DNA of 64,000 nucleotides from Pseudoalteromonas fuliginea (GTDB lineage: Bacteria > Pseudomonadota > Gammaproteobacteria > Enterobacterales > Alteromonadaceae). The notes beneath the pieces were generated by a model, which ran no database searches, was not told the origin of the DNA, and was given only the letters and a program-made list of their open reading frames with translations. This document shows, one piece after another, positions 1 to 7,518 of the stretch; positions within the stretch are counted from its first letter, which is position 1; the number at the start of each line of letters is the position of its first letter. The stretch covers positions 1-64,000 of the forward strand of contig NZ_JJNZ01000001.1 in NCBI RefSeq assembly GCF_000690055.1, written 5' to 3'. The position numbers and the translations under genes are program-made.

Positions 1-972
1 CAAAATTAGTTGACCACTACAGTCGATGGTTATTTCGTCACCTAATTTAAAATCCTTAAGAGCTAATTCCATAAAACGCTCTGCAACATCTTCATTCTTA
101 TCATTTGGAAAGAGCATTTTAGATATCGAGTGCAGACTAACCTTTTGGTCTGAATGATTATTAACTCTATCAAGACAATAGGTACGGACTTGTTCAAGCA
201 TTTCAGCCGTTTTCTCTTTAGTAATTTTTTGCTCTTTGCATATGGCTTCAATAGCTTCTTTAAGCGCATTTGTTTCTACGACGTGATTTTGAGTCTCAGA
301 GCAACCTAAGAAATCTTTGAAATACTCTCTAACAACACCAGTGCCTTTTCCTAACTTAAATGATAAGACTCTATCTAAACCTTCATGCCAATCATCTAGG
401 GAGATTTTAGCACCTAAATTTAAAGAGTCTAAATTGACTCTCTCTATATCTTCAAAGGTTAATTCATCTTCATCTATATCCGTACCAGAAATTCGATTCA
501 AGAAAATTAAACATAAATAAAACTTTTTATCTAAATCATCTAAATCATCTAAATCATCTAAATCATCTAAATCATCTTCATCTAAATCATCTTCATCTAT
601 TTCAGAATACAAATAAGTAACAAGAAAACCGTCTTTTGCTATTTTACCTTGTCCAGAATTAAGTTTCTTAGCTAGTAGCTTAGAAACTCTTAGGGCAAAA
701 GATTCAGGTTTCTCAATGAAAAAGTTATCATTGACATCGATGTATTTATTTAAACTTTTTTCAAAACTAAAAGGCTCATTTCCATTCTTTTCGTCAGTTA
801 AAAAATCGCCTATAAGGATGCCTGAGCCTTTGAAAATAGATGTTAGCTTCTCTATAACTGAGTCTGAAATATCTCGTATGTTTGTTTCATCTTTTGTCAC
901 GGCAACAGCATTGCCATTATTTTCATCTCTTTTAATCGAGGAAATTATTACATTGTGCATTTTCGAAATCAT
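1..972 (-). CDS. Nucleoid-associated protein NdpA/YejK-like, C-terminus cut by window edge
   Basis: An open frame runs leftward from ATG at 972 off the left edge, giving 324 codons without a stop. An AAGGA lies 8 bases before the ATG, so I prefer it to the ATG at 960. The protein resembles NdpA (YejK), a nucleoid-associated protein family: an N-terminal half with ISSIKRD, a middle with DGFLVTYLYSE, and a C-terminal half with LGKGTGVVREYFKDFLGCSE and a helical VRTYCLDRV segment, in the same order as in the E. coli protein. The middle carries an unusual run of Asp/Leu encoded by a 9-base tandem repeat. It lies beside an integration-site-like sequence and is AT-rich, so it is probably an accessory copy rather than the core yejK gene. 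NdpA homologues are common on mobile elements, where they may influence nucleoid packing or silencing; that role here is inferred. Confidence 0.75.
   Translation of the reverse strand, partial: MISKMHNVIISSIKRDENNGNAVAVTKDETNIRDISDSVIEKLTSIFKGSGILIGDFLTDEKNGNEPFSFEKSLNKYIDVNDNFFIEKPESFALRVSKLLAKKLNSGQGKIAKDGFLVTYLYSEIDEDDLDEDDLDDLDDLDDLDDLDKKFYLCLIFLNRISGTDIDEDELTFEDIERVNLDSLNLGAKISLDDWHEGLDRVLSFKLGKGTGVVREYFKDFLGCSETQNHVVETNALKEAIEAICKEQKITKEKTAEMLEQVRTYCLDRVNNHSDQKVSLHSISKMLFPNDKNEDVAERFMELALKDFKLGDEITIDCSGQLIL
532..597 (-). repeat. In-frame 9-bp tandem repeat coding for Asp-Asp-Leu
   Basis: Five perfect head-to-tail copies of TAAATCATC (plus strand) at 532-576 are followed by a 6-base interruption TTCATC, a sixth copy and a second TTCATC. 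Read on the minus strand inside the NdpA-like gene each unit gives Asp-Asp-Leu and each interruption Asp-Glu. The unit is a multiple of three, so copy-number change would alter protein length without a frameshift. Confidence 0.9.
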
Positions 973-1006
973 GTAAGATCCTTCTAAAACTAACATCTCT
1001 CATATT

Positions 1007-1150
1007 TGTCCACATTGTGCCCAAATATAAAAGATTACACAAGATACTTAAAGACTGAATAAGAGCTTAATATATTGATTTAAATGCAAGTGTTTGTTTT
1101 TGTTGGTTGCTTGCAATAATTGAGGCTTTTCGGACGGGGGTTCAACCCCC
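1007..1150 (+). mobile_element. Attachment-site-like segment, tmRNA 3'-end-like (copy 1)
   Basis: The segment starts with TGTCCACATTGTGCCCAAAT and ends with CGGACGGGGGTTCAACCCC. The ending resembles the T-arm at the 3' end of tmRNA (ssrA), a well-known target of tyrosine integrases; the terminal CCA is not preserved (CCCAATA instead). A degenerate second copy with the same order of elements lies at 2898-3035. I read the pair as left and right junctions, or successive junctions, of elements integrated at ssrA. No complete ssrA is visible in the window. Confidence 0.5.
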
Positions 1151-1197
1151 CCCCAGCCCAATAAAGGTTTTTGAACTCGTTATTCGAAAACCATAAG

Positions 1198-1237
1198 AAA
1201 CCCGCAAATTGGTTAATCCAAATTTGCGGGTTTTTTT
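1198..1237 (+). terminator. Rho-independent terminator without a gene
   Basis: AAACCCGCAAATT and AATTTGCGGG form a strong hairpin followed by seven T. No gene ends just upstream; the preceding sequence is the tmRNA-3'-end-like segment. It may be the former terminator of ssrA carried along as part of the integration target, which fits the attachment-site reading. Confidence 0.75.
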
Positions 1238-1286
1238 ATGCTTATAATTTAATTATTAATGATTGTTCAACGTTTGTAATAACTAA

Positions 1287-1532
1287 GCCTTAGCTGCTAT
1301 TTCAGCTTTGTACAGCGCAGTAAGTAAAACCAATATTAACTTGCCAAAGGGGCAATGTAGCCATGCTTTAAGGCATACTTTCACGAGTCATTTTATGATG
1401 AACGGAGGGAATATTTTACTGTTACAACAAATATTTGGTTATGCAAAGATTGAGCAAACAATGGTTTACGCGCACTTTGCACTAAGTCATTTGGAAGATG
1501 CAATTAGGCTAGGGCCGAAAATTGGCTTCTAA
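1287..1532 (+). pseudogene. C-terminal stub of a tyrosine recombinase (integrase)
   Basis: Only the last 70-80 residues of a phage-type integrase remain. Visible are the HALRHTF box with the catalytic HxxR, the MMNGGNIL segment and the TMVYAHFA box with the nucleophilic tyrosine, then a typical integrase end. A stop codon at 1284-1286 precedes the frame and no ATG or ribosome site is present (a TTG at 1308 is the only start-like codon). The N-terminal DNA-binding and core-binding domains are absent, so the fragment cannot be a working integrase. Its place between two attachment-like segments marks a decayed integrated element. Confidence 0.8.
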
Positions 1533-1760
1533 AAACATTTATCAGTAAGTAAATTCTAATTTCAAATGTAGCTTGTTATTCAAAAGTGAGGTCTATTTTA
1601 GGCCGTCTATTTGTAATTCCCGTGGTAAATAGTGGCGGTCTTATATGCTGTTTAGCTCATTTTTCGGGAGGGTGTAAAGCTTATTCACACGAAATCGTAC
1701 ACTTGCATAAACTTCTATGCTACGGCAAACTGATACTGTTAATAAATACAGTGGTGACAT

Positions 1761-2801
1761 ATGAAAATTAAAGCTCATGCTAAATGTTCAGAAGGGAATT
1801 TGATATTAAATAGCCATACAGGTAGGCCTGAGGTTCACTATGTATGGGACGTCTTAGACAAGCGTGACAATTTTCCTCTTGAGTTTAAAAAAGAAAATCT
1901 AACTTACGTGAGCATATTTGATTCTAAGGTTGAAATGACTGCTAGGTTGCCAGGTTCATTTGCTTACAAGTCCAAAGCAACTTCTGCTGGTGTAACCAAT
2001 AAAGATAGTGAACTTGTTTCACATGAGATGTTTATTCAGGTTCTTGAAGAGTTAGGAGTCGTAAATTTTAAAATTGGCAATAAAATATATCCATTTGAAT
2101 TTGAAGAAATTTCATCGAATAATTTAAAGGTTCAATTTGGAGAGGGTCGCTATTATTATCCAGACCTTGTTGGACGTTTTAAAGCTCGTGATGATAACCC
2201 TTATCACGAAAAATGGGGAGGTAAAGTAGCTATCGAAGTCACCGTAACCCATCAATGTGAAAAAGTAAAACTTGTTGAATTTAAAGACCATAATATAGCT
2301 ATCCTTGAAGTTAAAGTGCGGGATAGTATGCGTTTCTACAGAGAGGGAAAGGGGCAAAGTAGAAGTAGAAAGTTGACTTATACGTCAAAAGATTTGAAAA
2401 GTTACTATGACTATCTTCATAAAAGGCTTAGTAGTGAAGTATTTGCATCAATTCTGTCAGATCCTATTTCTATAGGGCATCATAAAAGTTTAATGAGTAA
2501 CTTGAGGTTAAATTACAAAAAACTAAATGATGATTGTAAGAAGCTAAAAACCTCTTATGATGAATTAAGAGAGGAGAATGGTTGCCTTGTAAATAGACAT
2601 AACTCAAAATTAGAATTGACAAAGAAAGATAAGGAAGCACTTCAAACTAAAGTAAGGGAGCTTGAGGGTCAGTTAATTTATCTAAAAGAAAAAAATAAGA
2701 ATAAGGCGTTAGATGCAAGGAAAGCAGGAGCTGAAGCAGAGCAAATAAATGTTAAAGCTATGGGCTTTTGGGAGCTTATTTCTTTTTGGCGAGCCAAGTA
2801 A
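1761..2801 (+). CDS. PD-(D/E)xK nuclease-like protein (CoiA-like) with coiled-coil tail
   Basis: The 346-residue protein has a central region with YYPDLVGRF, then GGKVAIEVTVTH, then a conserved-looking K..EF..HNIAILEV stretch. This order of PD, ExxVTH and downstream strand matches the CoiA-like branch of PD-(D/E)xK nucleases, in which the usual ExK is replaced by ExxxS/T. The N-terminal 120 residues are of unknown type. Residues 255-325 are rich in Lys, Glu and Leu with heptad spacing and should form a coiled coil. The gene sits alone between an integrase stub and a second attachment-like segment, a place where cargo and defence genes are common. A DNA-targeting defence role is inferred only; CoiA itself acts in natural transformation. 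Confidence 0.6.
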   Translation: MKIKAHAKCSEGNLILNSHTGRPEVHYVWDVLDKRDNFPLEFKKENLTYVSIFDSKVEMTARLPGSFAYKSKATSAGVTNKDSELVSHEMFIQVLEELGVVNFKIGNKIYPFEFEEISSNNLKVQFGEGRYYYPDLVGRFKARDDNPYHEKWGGKVAIEVTVTHQCEKVKLVEFKDHNIAILEVKVRDSMRFYREGKGQSRSRKLTYTSKDLKSYYDYLHKRLSSEVFASILSDPISIGHHKSLMSNLRLNYKKLNDDCKKLKTSYDELREENGCLVNRHNSKLELTKKDKEALQTKVRELEGQLIYLKEKNKNKALDARKAGAEAEQINVKAMGFWELISFWRAK

Positions 2802-2897
2802 CAAAAGCCGGTTAATAAAAAATGCTCACTGTGTTGGTTTCTCTTAACATGAGAGTAGATAATAGCTCAATCAGCCATTATTTTAAAATTAAATAAA

Positions 2898-3035
2898 TGT
2901 CCATATGATGCCCAAATCCAATAAATTAGACAAGACTGTATAAGCTACTAAGAGTAAATAACATTCCACCTTCAAGCTAAGCTATTGTTTTTATTGTGGA
3001 TGTGTGGTTGGTGAGGCTTTCGGGCGAGGGTAAAC
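2898..3035 (+). mobile_element. Attachment-site-like segment (copy 2)
   Basis: This is a degenerate direct repeat of 1007-1150. It begins TGTCCATATGATGCCCAAAT, carries a similar TTAGACAAGA..TAAG stretch, and ends with TGAGGCTTTCGGGCGAGGGT where copy 1 has TGAGGCTTTTCGGACGGGGG. The hairpin part is decayed. It probably marks the right junction of the element carrying the integrase stub and nuclease gene. Confidence 0.45.
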
Positions 3036-3258
3036 TTCCTACGCTATCAATTTGGTTTTATCATATCAAAACAGATACTATCAACCCGCAAATTATAAAA
3101 ATCAGCTGCTTTTTATTGTCTGTAATATTTCAAAATACCTGCCAATTTTAGAGCATCATTAACAATGTGTTTTTGAACTACAGATTTTCGTTTTTAGGAT
3201 TTTATTTTTGACTAATTAACGTTTGTCACTTAATACTTGAACTCAAGTAACAATAAGT

Positions 3259-3457
3259 AATACCAATCCGCAATAATACTTAATCAATTTGAGCGATTAA
3301 ATCTGGCGTTAACTGCGTAAAAATTTCTGATATACGACTACATCTCGATGCTGGATGCAGAGCAATGAGTGATAACAACTAAATAACGAAATTTTTGCCT
3401 TATTATCGATACGATTTTCTTAGCTCAAAATAATCTCTTAATTAAGCGAATTGATAT
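3259..3457 (+). repeat. Dispersed repeat family 1, copy A (MITE-like)
   Basis: About 200 bases with imperfect inverted ends: left TACCAATCCGCAATAATAC, right complement TATCAATTCGCTTAATTAAG. The same sequence recurs at 35736-35922 (nearly full length) and partially at 12727-12801 and 13481-13629. It has no reading frame and ends about 30 bases before the DUF2235 gene, so it may affect that gene's promoter. The other 500 bases of the 2802-3489 gap hold the attachment-like segment and nothing else I recognise. Confidence 0.8.
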
Positions 3458-3489
3458 AATAAACATTAATTGATGCAAGGAAGTTAATT

Positions 3490-5028
3490 ATGGCTAACTT
3501 AGTAATTTGCTGTGACGGCACATGGAATAATCCTCAACAAGAAGACAATGGTGCTCCTGCACCAACCAATGTCGTCAAGCTCTACCACGCGCTAGCGAAA
3601 AAAGATAATTCAGAGGTCACACAAAAGTTGTACTACCACCCAGGTCTTGGGGGCGAAGAAACGGGGCTAAAAGATTCTATAATTGACGGAGCTTTAGGTA
3701 AAAGTATAAAAAGGCATATTTGTAGTGCTTATCATTGGTTAGCGAGTAACTACAACGAAGGCGACAAAGTATTTATTTTTGGGTTTAGCCGAGGAGCATT
3801 TACGGCGAGGAGTTTAGGTGGGTTGTTAGGGCTTGGGCTACTTGATTTTAATAAGCTTGAAAATAACAAAGCGCGGTGGGAAAAGACTCATGGACATTTT
3901 GAAAACTATAAGTCAAAACTAGAGAGGATCCCTAAGAGTTTATATATTAACAATAAAAAAAGCTTACCTATTCATTTTATAGGCGTATGGGAAACGGTGG
4001 GGGCATTGGGTATACCAAATGACATGGAGCTATTTAACTTGTTGGATAACCCTGCGTCATGGCGTTTTCACGATACTAGTTTGGGAAAACATATAAGTAT
4101 TGCTAGGCACGCAATGGCAATGGATGAGAAGCGAAGTAGTTTTTGTGTTACTCGCTGGAGTGAAAATTTAGTTGATCGAGACGTTAAAGAAATGTGGTTT
4201 CCGGGCGTACATTCCGATGTCGGTGGCGGGTATTATGATACAGATTTATCAGATATTGCACTTGAGTGGATGATCAAGGAAGCGCAGGAGAGCGGTTTGT
4301 TTTTTCGGGATAACATTTTAAATCAGCTTAATCCAAATCCTTGTGGCGTACTTCATAATTCATTTAAAGGAATATTTGCTAAGTTTAGATCTCGTCCGCG
4401 CAATGTGGATTGTGTGATTACAGCAAATAATGAAAATTTCCACGAGAGTGTATTTAAGCGTCAAGAAATATCGCCTATTGAACATCCTGAATATTGGCCA
4501 ACAATAAAATTAGAGGTTGGGGAATCGACGGTTGTTAATGTATTTGCTAAGCAACATTGGACTCCAACATATATTTACATGAATAAGGGTGAGCGGTATA
4601 TTTTTGACTCTGAAGGCGAGTGGCAAGATAGTAAAGATGAATGTGATTGGCTTGGTACAGAGGATGGAAAATTAACGGCGGGCGACATTATTCGATTTGC
4701 ATCATCTATTTTGGGAATGACTGAACGTAAATTTAAACAAGCAACGCAGAATCGCTCTACCGATTTTTGGGGAACTAAACGGGTAGAGCATATGCGATGG
4801 TTCATTGCTGTTGGGTGTATCGCAAACGATTCTGGTAAAGCGCAGGCGGTTACAAACGATGGTAGTCCGCACCCTCATCAATATGAAGCTCTCTCACATT
4901 ATCAAAAAAACTCGAAGACGTTACAGATTAGCTCCTCGGGCTATTTTTATGCTTTCCCAAATGATGTGTGGTCTTTGTACCATAATAATCAAGGCTGCAT
5001 TCAACTCAGGGTAACTCGAAAGTCATAG
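3490..5028 (+). CDS. DUF2235 alpha/beta-hydrolase (Tle1-type phospholipase fold)
   Basis: The 512-residue protein has the full signature of the DUF2235 family, which includes the catalytic part of Tle1 phospholipase effectors of type VI secretion: CDGTWN at 8-13, the nucleophile elbow GFSRG at 98-102 (Ser100), and WFPGVHSDVGGGY near 236-248. There is no signal peptide. AAGGAAG lies upstream of the ATG. Many DUF2235 proteins are not secretion effectors, and no VgrG, Hcp or recognisable immunity gene adjoins it, so the substrate and export are unknown. The extra C-terminal part (about 370-512) has no motif I recognise. It stands alone, close to the end of the integrated element. Confidence 0.8.
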   Translation: MANLVICCDGTWNNPQQEDNGAPAPTNVVKLYHALAKKDNSEVTQKLYYHPGLGGEETGLKDSIIDGALGKSIKRHICSAYHWLASNYNEGDKVFIFGFSRGAFTARSLGGLLGLGLLDFNKLENNKARWEKTHGHFENYKSKLERIPKSLYINNKKSLPIHFIGVWETVGALGIPNDMELFNLLDNPASWRFHDTSLGKHISIARHAMAMDEKRSSFCVTRWSENLVDRDVKEMWFPGVHSDVGGGYYDTDLSDIALEWMIKEAQESGLFFRDNILNQLNPNPCGVLHNSFKGIFAKFRSRPRNVDCVITANNENFHESVFKRQEISPIEHPEYWPTIKLEVGESTVVNVFAKQHWTPTYIYMNKGERYIFDSEGEWQDSKDECDWLGTEDGKLTAGDIIRFASSILGMTERKFKQATQNRSTDFWGTKRVEHMRWFIAVGCIANDSGKAQAVTNDGSPHPHQYEALSHYQKNSKTLQISSSGYFYAFPNDVWSLYHNNQGCIQLRVTRKS

Positions 5029-5039
5029 TGGCTAAAATA

Positions 5040-5354
5040 TTAATGTGTAGCCTGTTTACTTAACTTATAAGCAGAGCTTTGAGGAGTCACTTCATTTTTC
5101 GTCCTTTTAGTGGCTTTTTCTATTATGTTTTCGAGAGGTTGAGTACGTACACACACAAGTACATTATTCATTGCTTGGCAAGTACCGGTTGCTTTTTGAT
5201 TATGTGTTGTATCGGTGCACGTTTGGTTAAGGTTTTTGTTTTCACATGCATGCCAAGGTGCGGTATTACCATGGCCTGCGTGGCTAAACGCATAAAATGA
5301 GTTGCCTAATGTAAAAGTCACAATAACCATTTTTGATATAGTTAACATTTTCAT
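5040..5354 (-). CDS. Small exported Cys-containing protein
   Basis: I place the start at ATG 5354 (MKMLTISKM), preceded by AAGGA, rather than at upstream ATGs that overlap the neighbouring gene. This gives 104 residues: a signal peptide ending near FSHA, then a domain with four cysteines in the pattern WHACENKNLNQTC, GTCQAMNN, LVCVRTQP, then a charged tail. The four cysteines probably form two disulfides in the periplasm. The gene begins 13 bases after the stop of the YHYH lipoprotein gene and is likely its operon partner. Domains with this Cys pattern accompany YHYH proteins, but the function is unknown. Confidence 0.65.
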   Translation of the reverse strand: MKMLTISKMVIVTFTLGNSFYAFSHAGHGNTAPWHACENKNLNQTCTDTTHNQKATGTCQAMNNVLVCVRTQPLENIIEKATKRTKNEVTPQSSAYKLSKQATH

Positions 5355-5367
5355 TTTGTTGTCCTTT

Positions 5368-6372
5368 TTATTGTGCGGTTTCGCCTTTGTAACAACCAAT
5401 AAACATATTTTCTGAGACGCTTGCTGCATGGTAATGATAGCCGCGTGTGTCGTCGTAATGTCCTCTGCATTCATCTAAATCAGTTGGTTCTGTATTATTG
5501 CTCCCTAGCATGGCAAAGATCCCAAAACCATCAAATGCATAACCTACCATTGCAGCATGTCCGTCTGATTGAGCTTGCGTTTGGCTACAACCTGCTTCGC
5601 CATGATAGTGGTAGCCTTCATTAAGGTTTATGTGGCCTGCACAATCATCAAATGCGGCTATGGTATAGGCACTTAAAATGGCATCTACAGGGGCTGGAGC
5701 AGCTAACACAACTCCATTAAGCGCGATGCCTATATTTGATCTACCAACACTATTTGCTTGGTTTGCGGTTACGGGGGTTATAGGTATTAAAAATGATTGC
5801 GAGATACCACCATTTACATACTCTATTGAACATTCTACGCAGTGGTTTTGGTATTGTTCTTCTACATTGGGCCTTGCTGCACCATCGCATGATGCATACG
5901 TATTTGTGATATTTACTTGTCCTGTGCTTTCGTCATAAAGTTTCCAGTGGCTATCATTATATAATGCGGGTAAATTTAAAATAAAATCACCGGTAATGTC
6001 ATATACCTTGCCATTACCATCAAACCAAATACCCGCTTCATCAGCATTTGAGGTAATCGTGTTTGGGCAAAAAATACCTATTTCATGATTTGCAGGTGCA
6101 CCTGCAATCTCAATTTTATAGCATGACGTTTCATCGCCATTACTTAATGTACACAATTGAGTTGTTATAGCTGATACCAATGCACCACCTTCGAAATTAA
6201 AAGGGTCTACTTCTATTACTGTAGTCGTTGTTGTATTGGGTGAAGTATTATCAATAATAATCGCTTCTGTTTCAGTTGTGTCTTTGTCGTTATTGCTACC
6301 ACATGCTGATAACCCAATGGCTGTTACACTCATGAAAACAAGCTTTAAAAACTCTGATTTTAGTTTTATCAC
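5368..6372 (-). CDS. YHYH-domain lipoprotein
   Basis: I choose GTG at 6372, which gives a compact lipoprotein signal (MIKLKSEFLK, hydrophobic core, lipobox LSAC before GSN); an ATG at 6435 would add a leader unsuited to export. After the lipid-attached Cys comes an acidic, Thr-rich linker, then the YHYH domain with two signature motifs, GYHYHG and RGYHYHA, and many conserved Cys and His residues. The protein should be anchored in a membrane facing the periplasm or outside. YHYH proteins have no settled biochemical role; the His motifs suggest metal binding. The gene is divergent from a TauE/SafE permease (179 bases between) and followed by a small Cys-rich exported protein. Confidence 0.8.
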   Translation of the reverse strand: MIKLKSEFLKLVFMSVTAIGLSACGSNNDKDTTETEAIIIDNTSPNTTTTTVIEVDPFNFEGGALVSAITTQLCTLSNGDETSCYKIEIAGAPANHEIGIFCPNTITSNADEAGIWFDGNGKVYDITGDFILNLPALYNDSHWKLYDESTGQVNITNTYASCDGAARPNVEEQYQNHCVECSIEYVNGGISQSFLIPITPVTANQANSVGRSNIGIALNGVVLAAPAPVDAILSAYTIAAFDDCAGHINLNEGYHYHGEAGCSQTQAQSDGHAAMVGYAFDGFGIFAMLGSNNTEPTDLDECRGHYDDTRGYHYHAASVSENMFIGCYKGETAQ

Positions 6373-6551
6373 GTGATTAATCCAAATAATGAAGTGGGGT
6401 ATAGGGTATTTGTTAAATGTGCAAATAAAGCGCAAAAATTAAGTAACATTACACGCAGGTAAAATGGCTGTTCAGGCTGATGAAAAATAGCAGTAGACCT
6501 TGGTATATTTAATCGCCATTATTATGGCTCTATTAAAAGCATGGTTTACAG

Positions 6552-7313
6552 ATGGATTTATTTACCACCGATCTTATTTCGCCTCTGTTGGCGAGCGTTT
6601 TTATTGTGTTAGCGGGCTTCACTTCATTTTTTTCAGCAGCATTCGGTGCTGGCGGCGGGTTGATGTTGCTTGTTGTAATGGCATCATTTATGCCAATGAC
6701 GTTGGTTGTGCCTGTACATGGGCTTGTGCAATTAGGTTCGAACACAAATCGGTTATTACTCACTTTTAAGCATATAGACAAAAAAATGTTTATTTATTTT
6801 ACGCTTGGAGGGAGTGCAGGGGCTATATTATCGAGTTTTGTTATTGTCGATATTCAACTTGATGCTATGAAATTAATAGCGGGGCTTTTTGTAATTTATT
6901 TATTGTGGGGAAAAATCCCCACTGCGTTACAAAGCAGTTCGGTCGTGTGGCGTTTTTTTTCCGGCTTTGTTACCACGTTTATTTCTATGTTTGTTGGGGC
7001 AAGTGGGCCACTCGTTGGAAGTTGCTTGCACATGAGCAATTACAGCAAGCTGCGATTTACGGCGACGTTTTCTGGCATTATGTCGGTTCAACATTTATTT
7101 AAAGCGGGTGTATATGCAGCGGTTGGTTTTAGCTTTTGGCAATGGCTGCCTTTGGTTGGAGCAATGATTTTAAGTGGTGCATTAGGTACATGGTTGGGTG
7201 TTCGATTACTGCATCGTATACCGACAGAAAAATTTAAGTGTATTTTTAAATGCATATTAACATTACTGGCATTACAGCTAGCTTGGCAGGGCCTTGAGGT
7301 AATATTTAATTAA
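6552..7313 (+). CDS. TauE/SafE family membrane permease
   Basis: The 253-residue protein has about eight hydrophobic segments and the family's glycine-rich first repeat (FSAAFGAGGGLMLL) and second repeat (MFVGASGPLVGS), which mirror each other as in TauE/SafE (sulfite exporter) proteins. These are inner-membrane carriers for sulfite, sulfoacetate or other organosulfur anions; the substrate here cannot be told. The Shine-Dalgarno sequence is weak. The gene is divergent from the YHYH lipoprotein gene and convergent with the SDR gene. Confidence 0.85.
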   Translation: MDLFTTDLISPLLASVFIVLAGFTSFFSAAFGAGGGLMLLVVMASFMPMTLVVPVHGLVQLGSNTNRLLLTFKHIDKKMFIYFTLGGSAGAILSSFVIVDIQLDAMKLIAGLFVIYLLWGKIPTALQSSSVVWRFFSGFVTTFISMFVGASGPLVGSCLHMSNYSKLRFTATFSGIMSVQHLFKAGVYAAVGFSFWQWLPLVGAMILSGALGTWLGVRLLHRIPTEKFKCIFKCILTLLALQLAWQGLEVIFN

Positions 7314-7396
7314 CTTGAACTCTGGGCAATAAATCTATCTCAAGTAGTTATTTTAAGCGCTAACTGCGTTGAATTTACTTTGTTCTCACTGAAAGC
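7314..7396 (+). repeat. Dispersed repeat family 2, copy i
   Basis: Starts right after the stop codon of the TauE gene with CTTGAACTCTGG, then AATAAATCTATCTCAAGTAG, then AGCGCTAACTGCG, GAATTTACTTT. Related sequences lie at 53566-53640 and 53795-53865 (opposite orientation) and 59625-59690, all intergenic. No coding capacity. Confidence 0.65.
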
Positions 7397-7448
7397 TCTG
7401 GTTAGAGATAAATAAATTTAAATATTATTATGGTTCAATATGTTAGTA

Positions 7449-7480
7449 AATCCCTTAACCAGAGTTCTGGTTAAGGGATT
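7449..7480. other. Perfect 15-bp inverted repeat between convergent genes
   Basis: AATCCCTTAACCAGA and TCTGGTTAAGGGATT are separated by two bases. It lies between the ends of the TauE and SDR genes. It could end transcription from either side, but there is no T-run; the sequence AACCAGAGTTCTGG shares its core with repeat family 2, so it may be that element's palindromic end. Confidence 0.6.
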
Positions 7481-7518
7481 GGTATTACATTGTACTAATT
7501 TTGTGGTTTTGTTGGCGT

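Noticed and set aside
317-520. Small plus-strand frames over the NdpA-like gene
   Set aside because: The minus-strand frame is open over 324 codons with a good ribosome site and family motifs; the plus frames are shadows.
532-597. Short regular repeat as a possible CRISPR array
   Set aside because: Units are 9 bases, head-to-tail without spacers, and lie inside an open reading frame.
1130-1170. A tRNA or complete tmRNA gene
   Set aside because: Only the T-arm-like hairpin is present; the acceptor end CCA, the tag reading frame and the 5' half are not found here.
1586-1771. A 61-codon frame before the nuclease gene
   Set aside because: No ribosome site, no recognisable pattern, overlaps the nuclease start; likely the promoter region of that gene.
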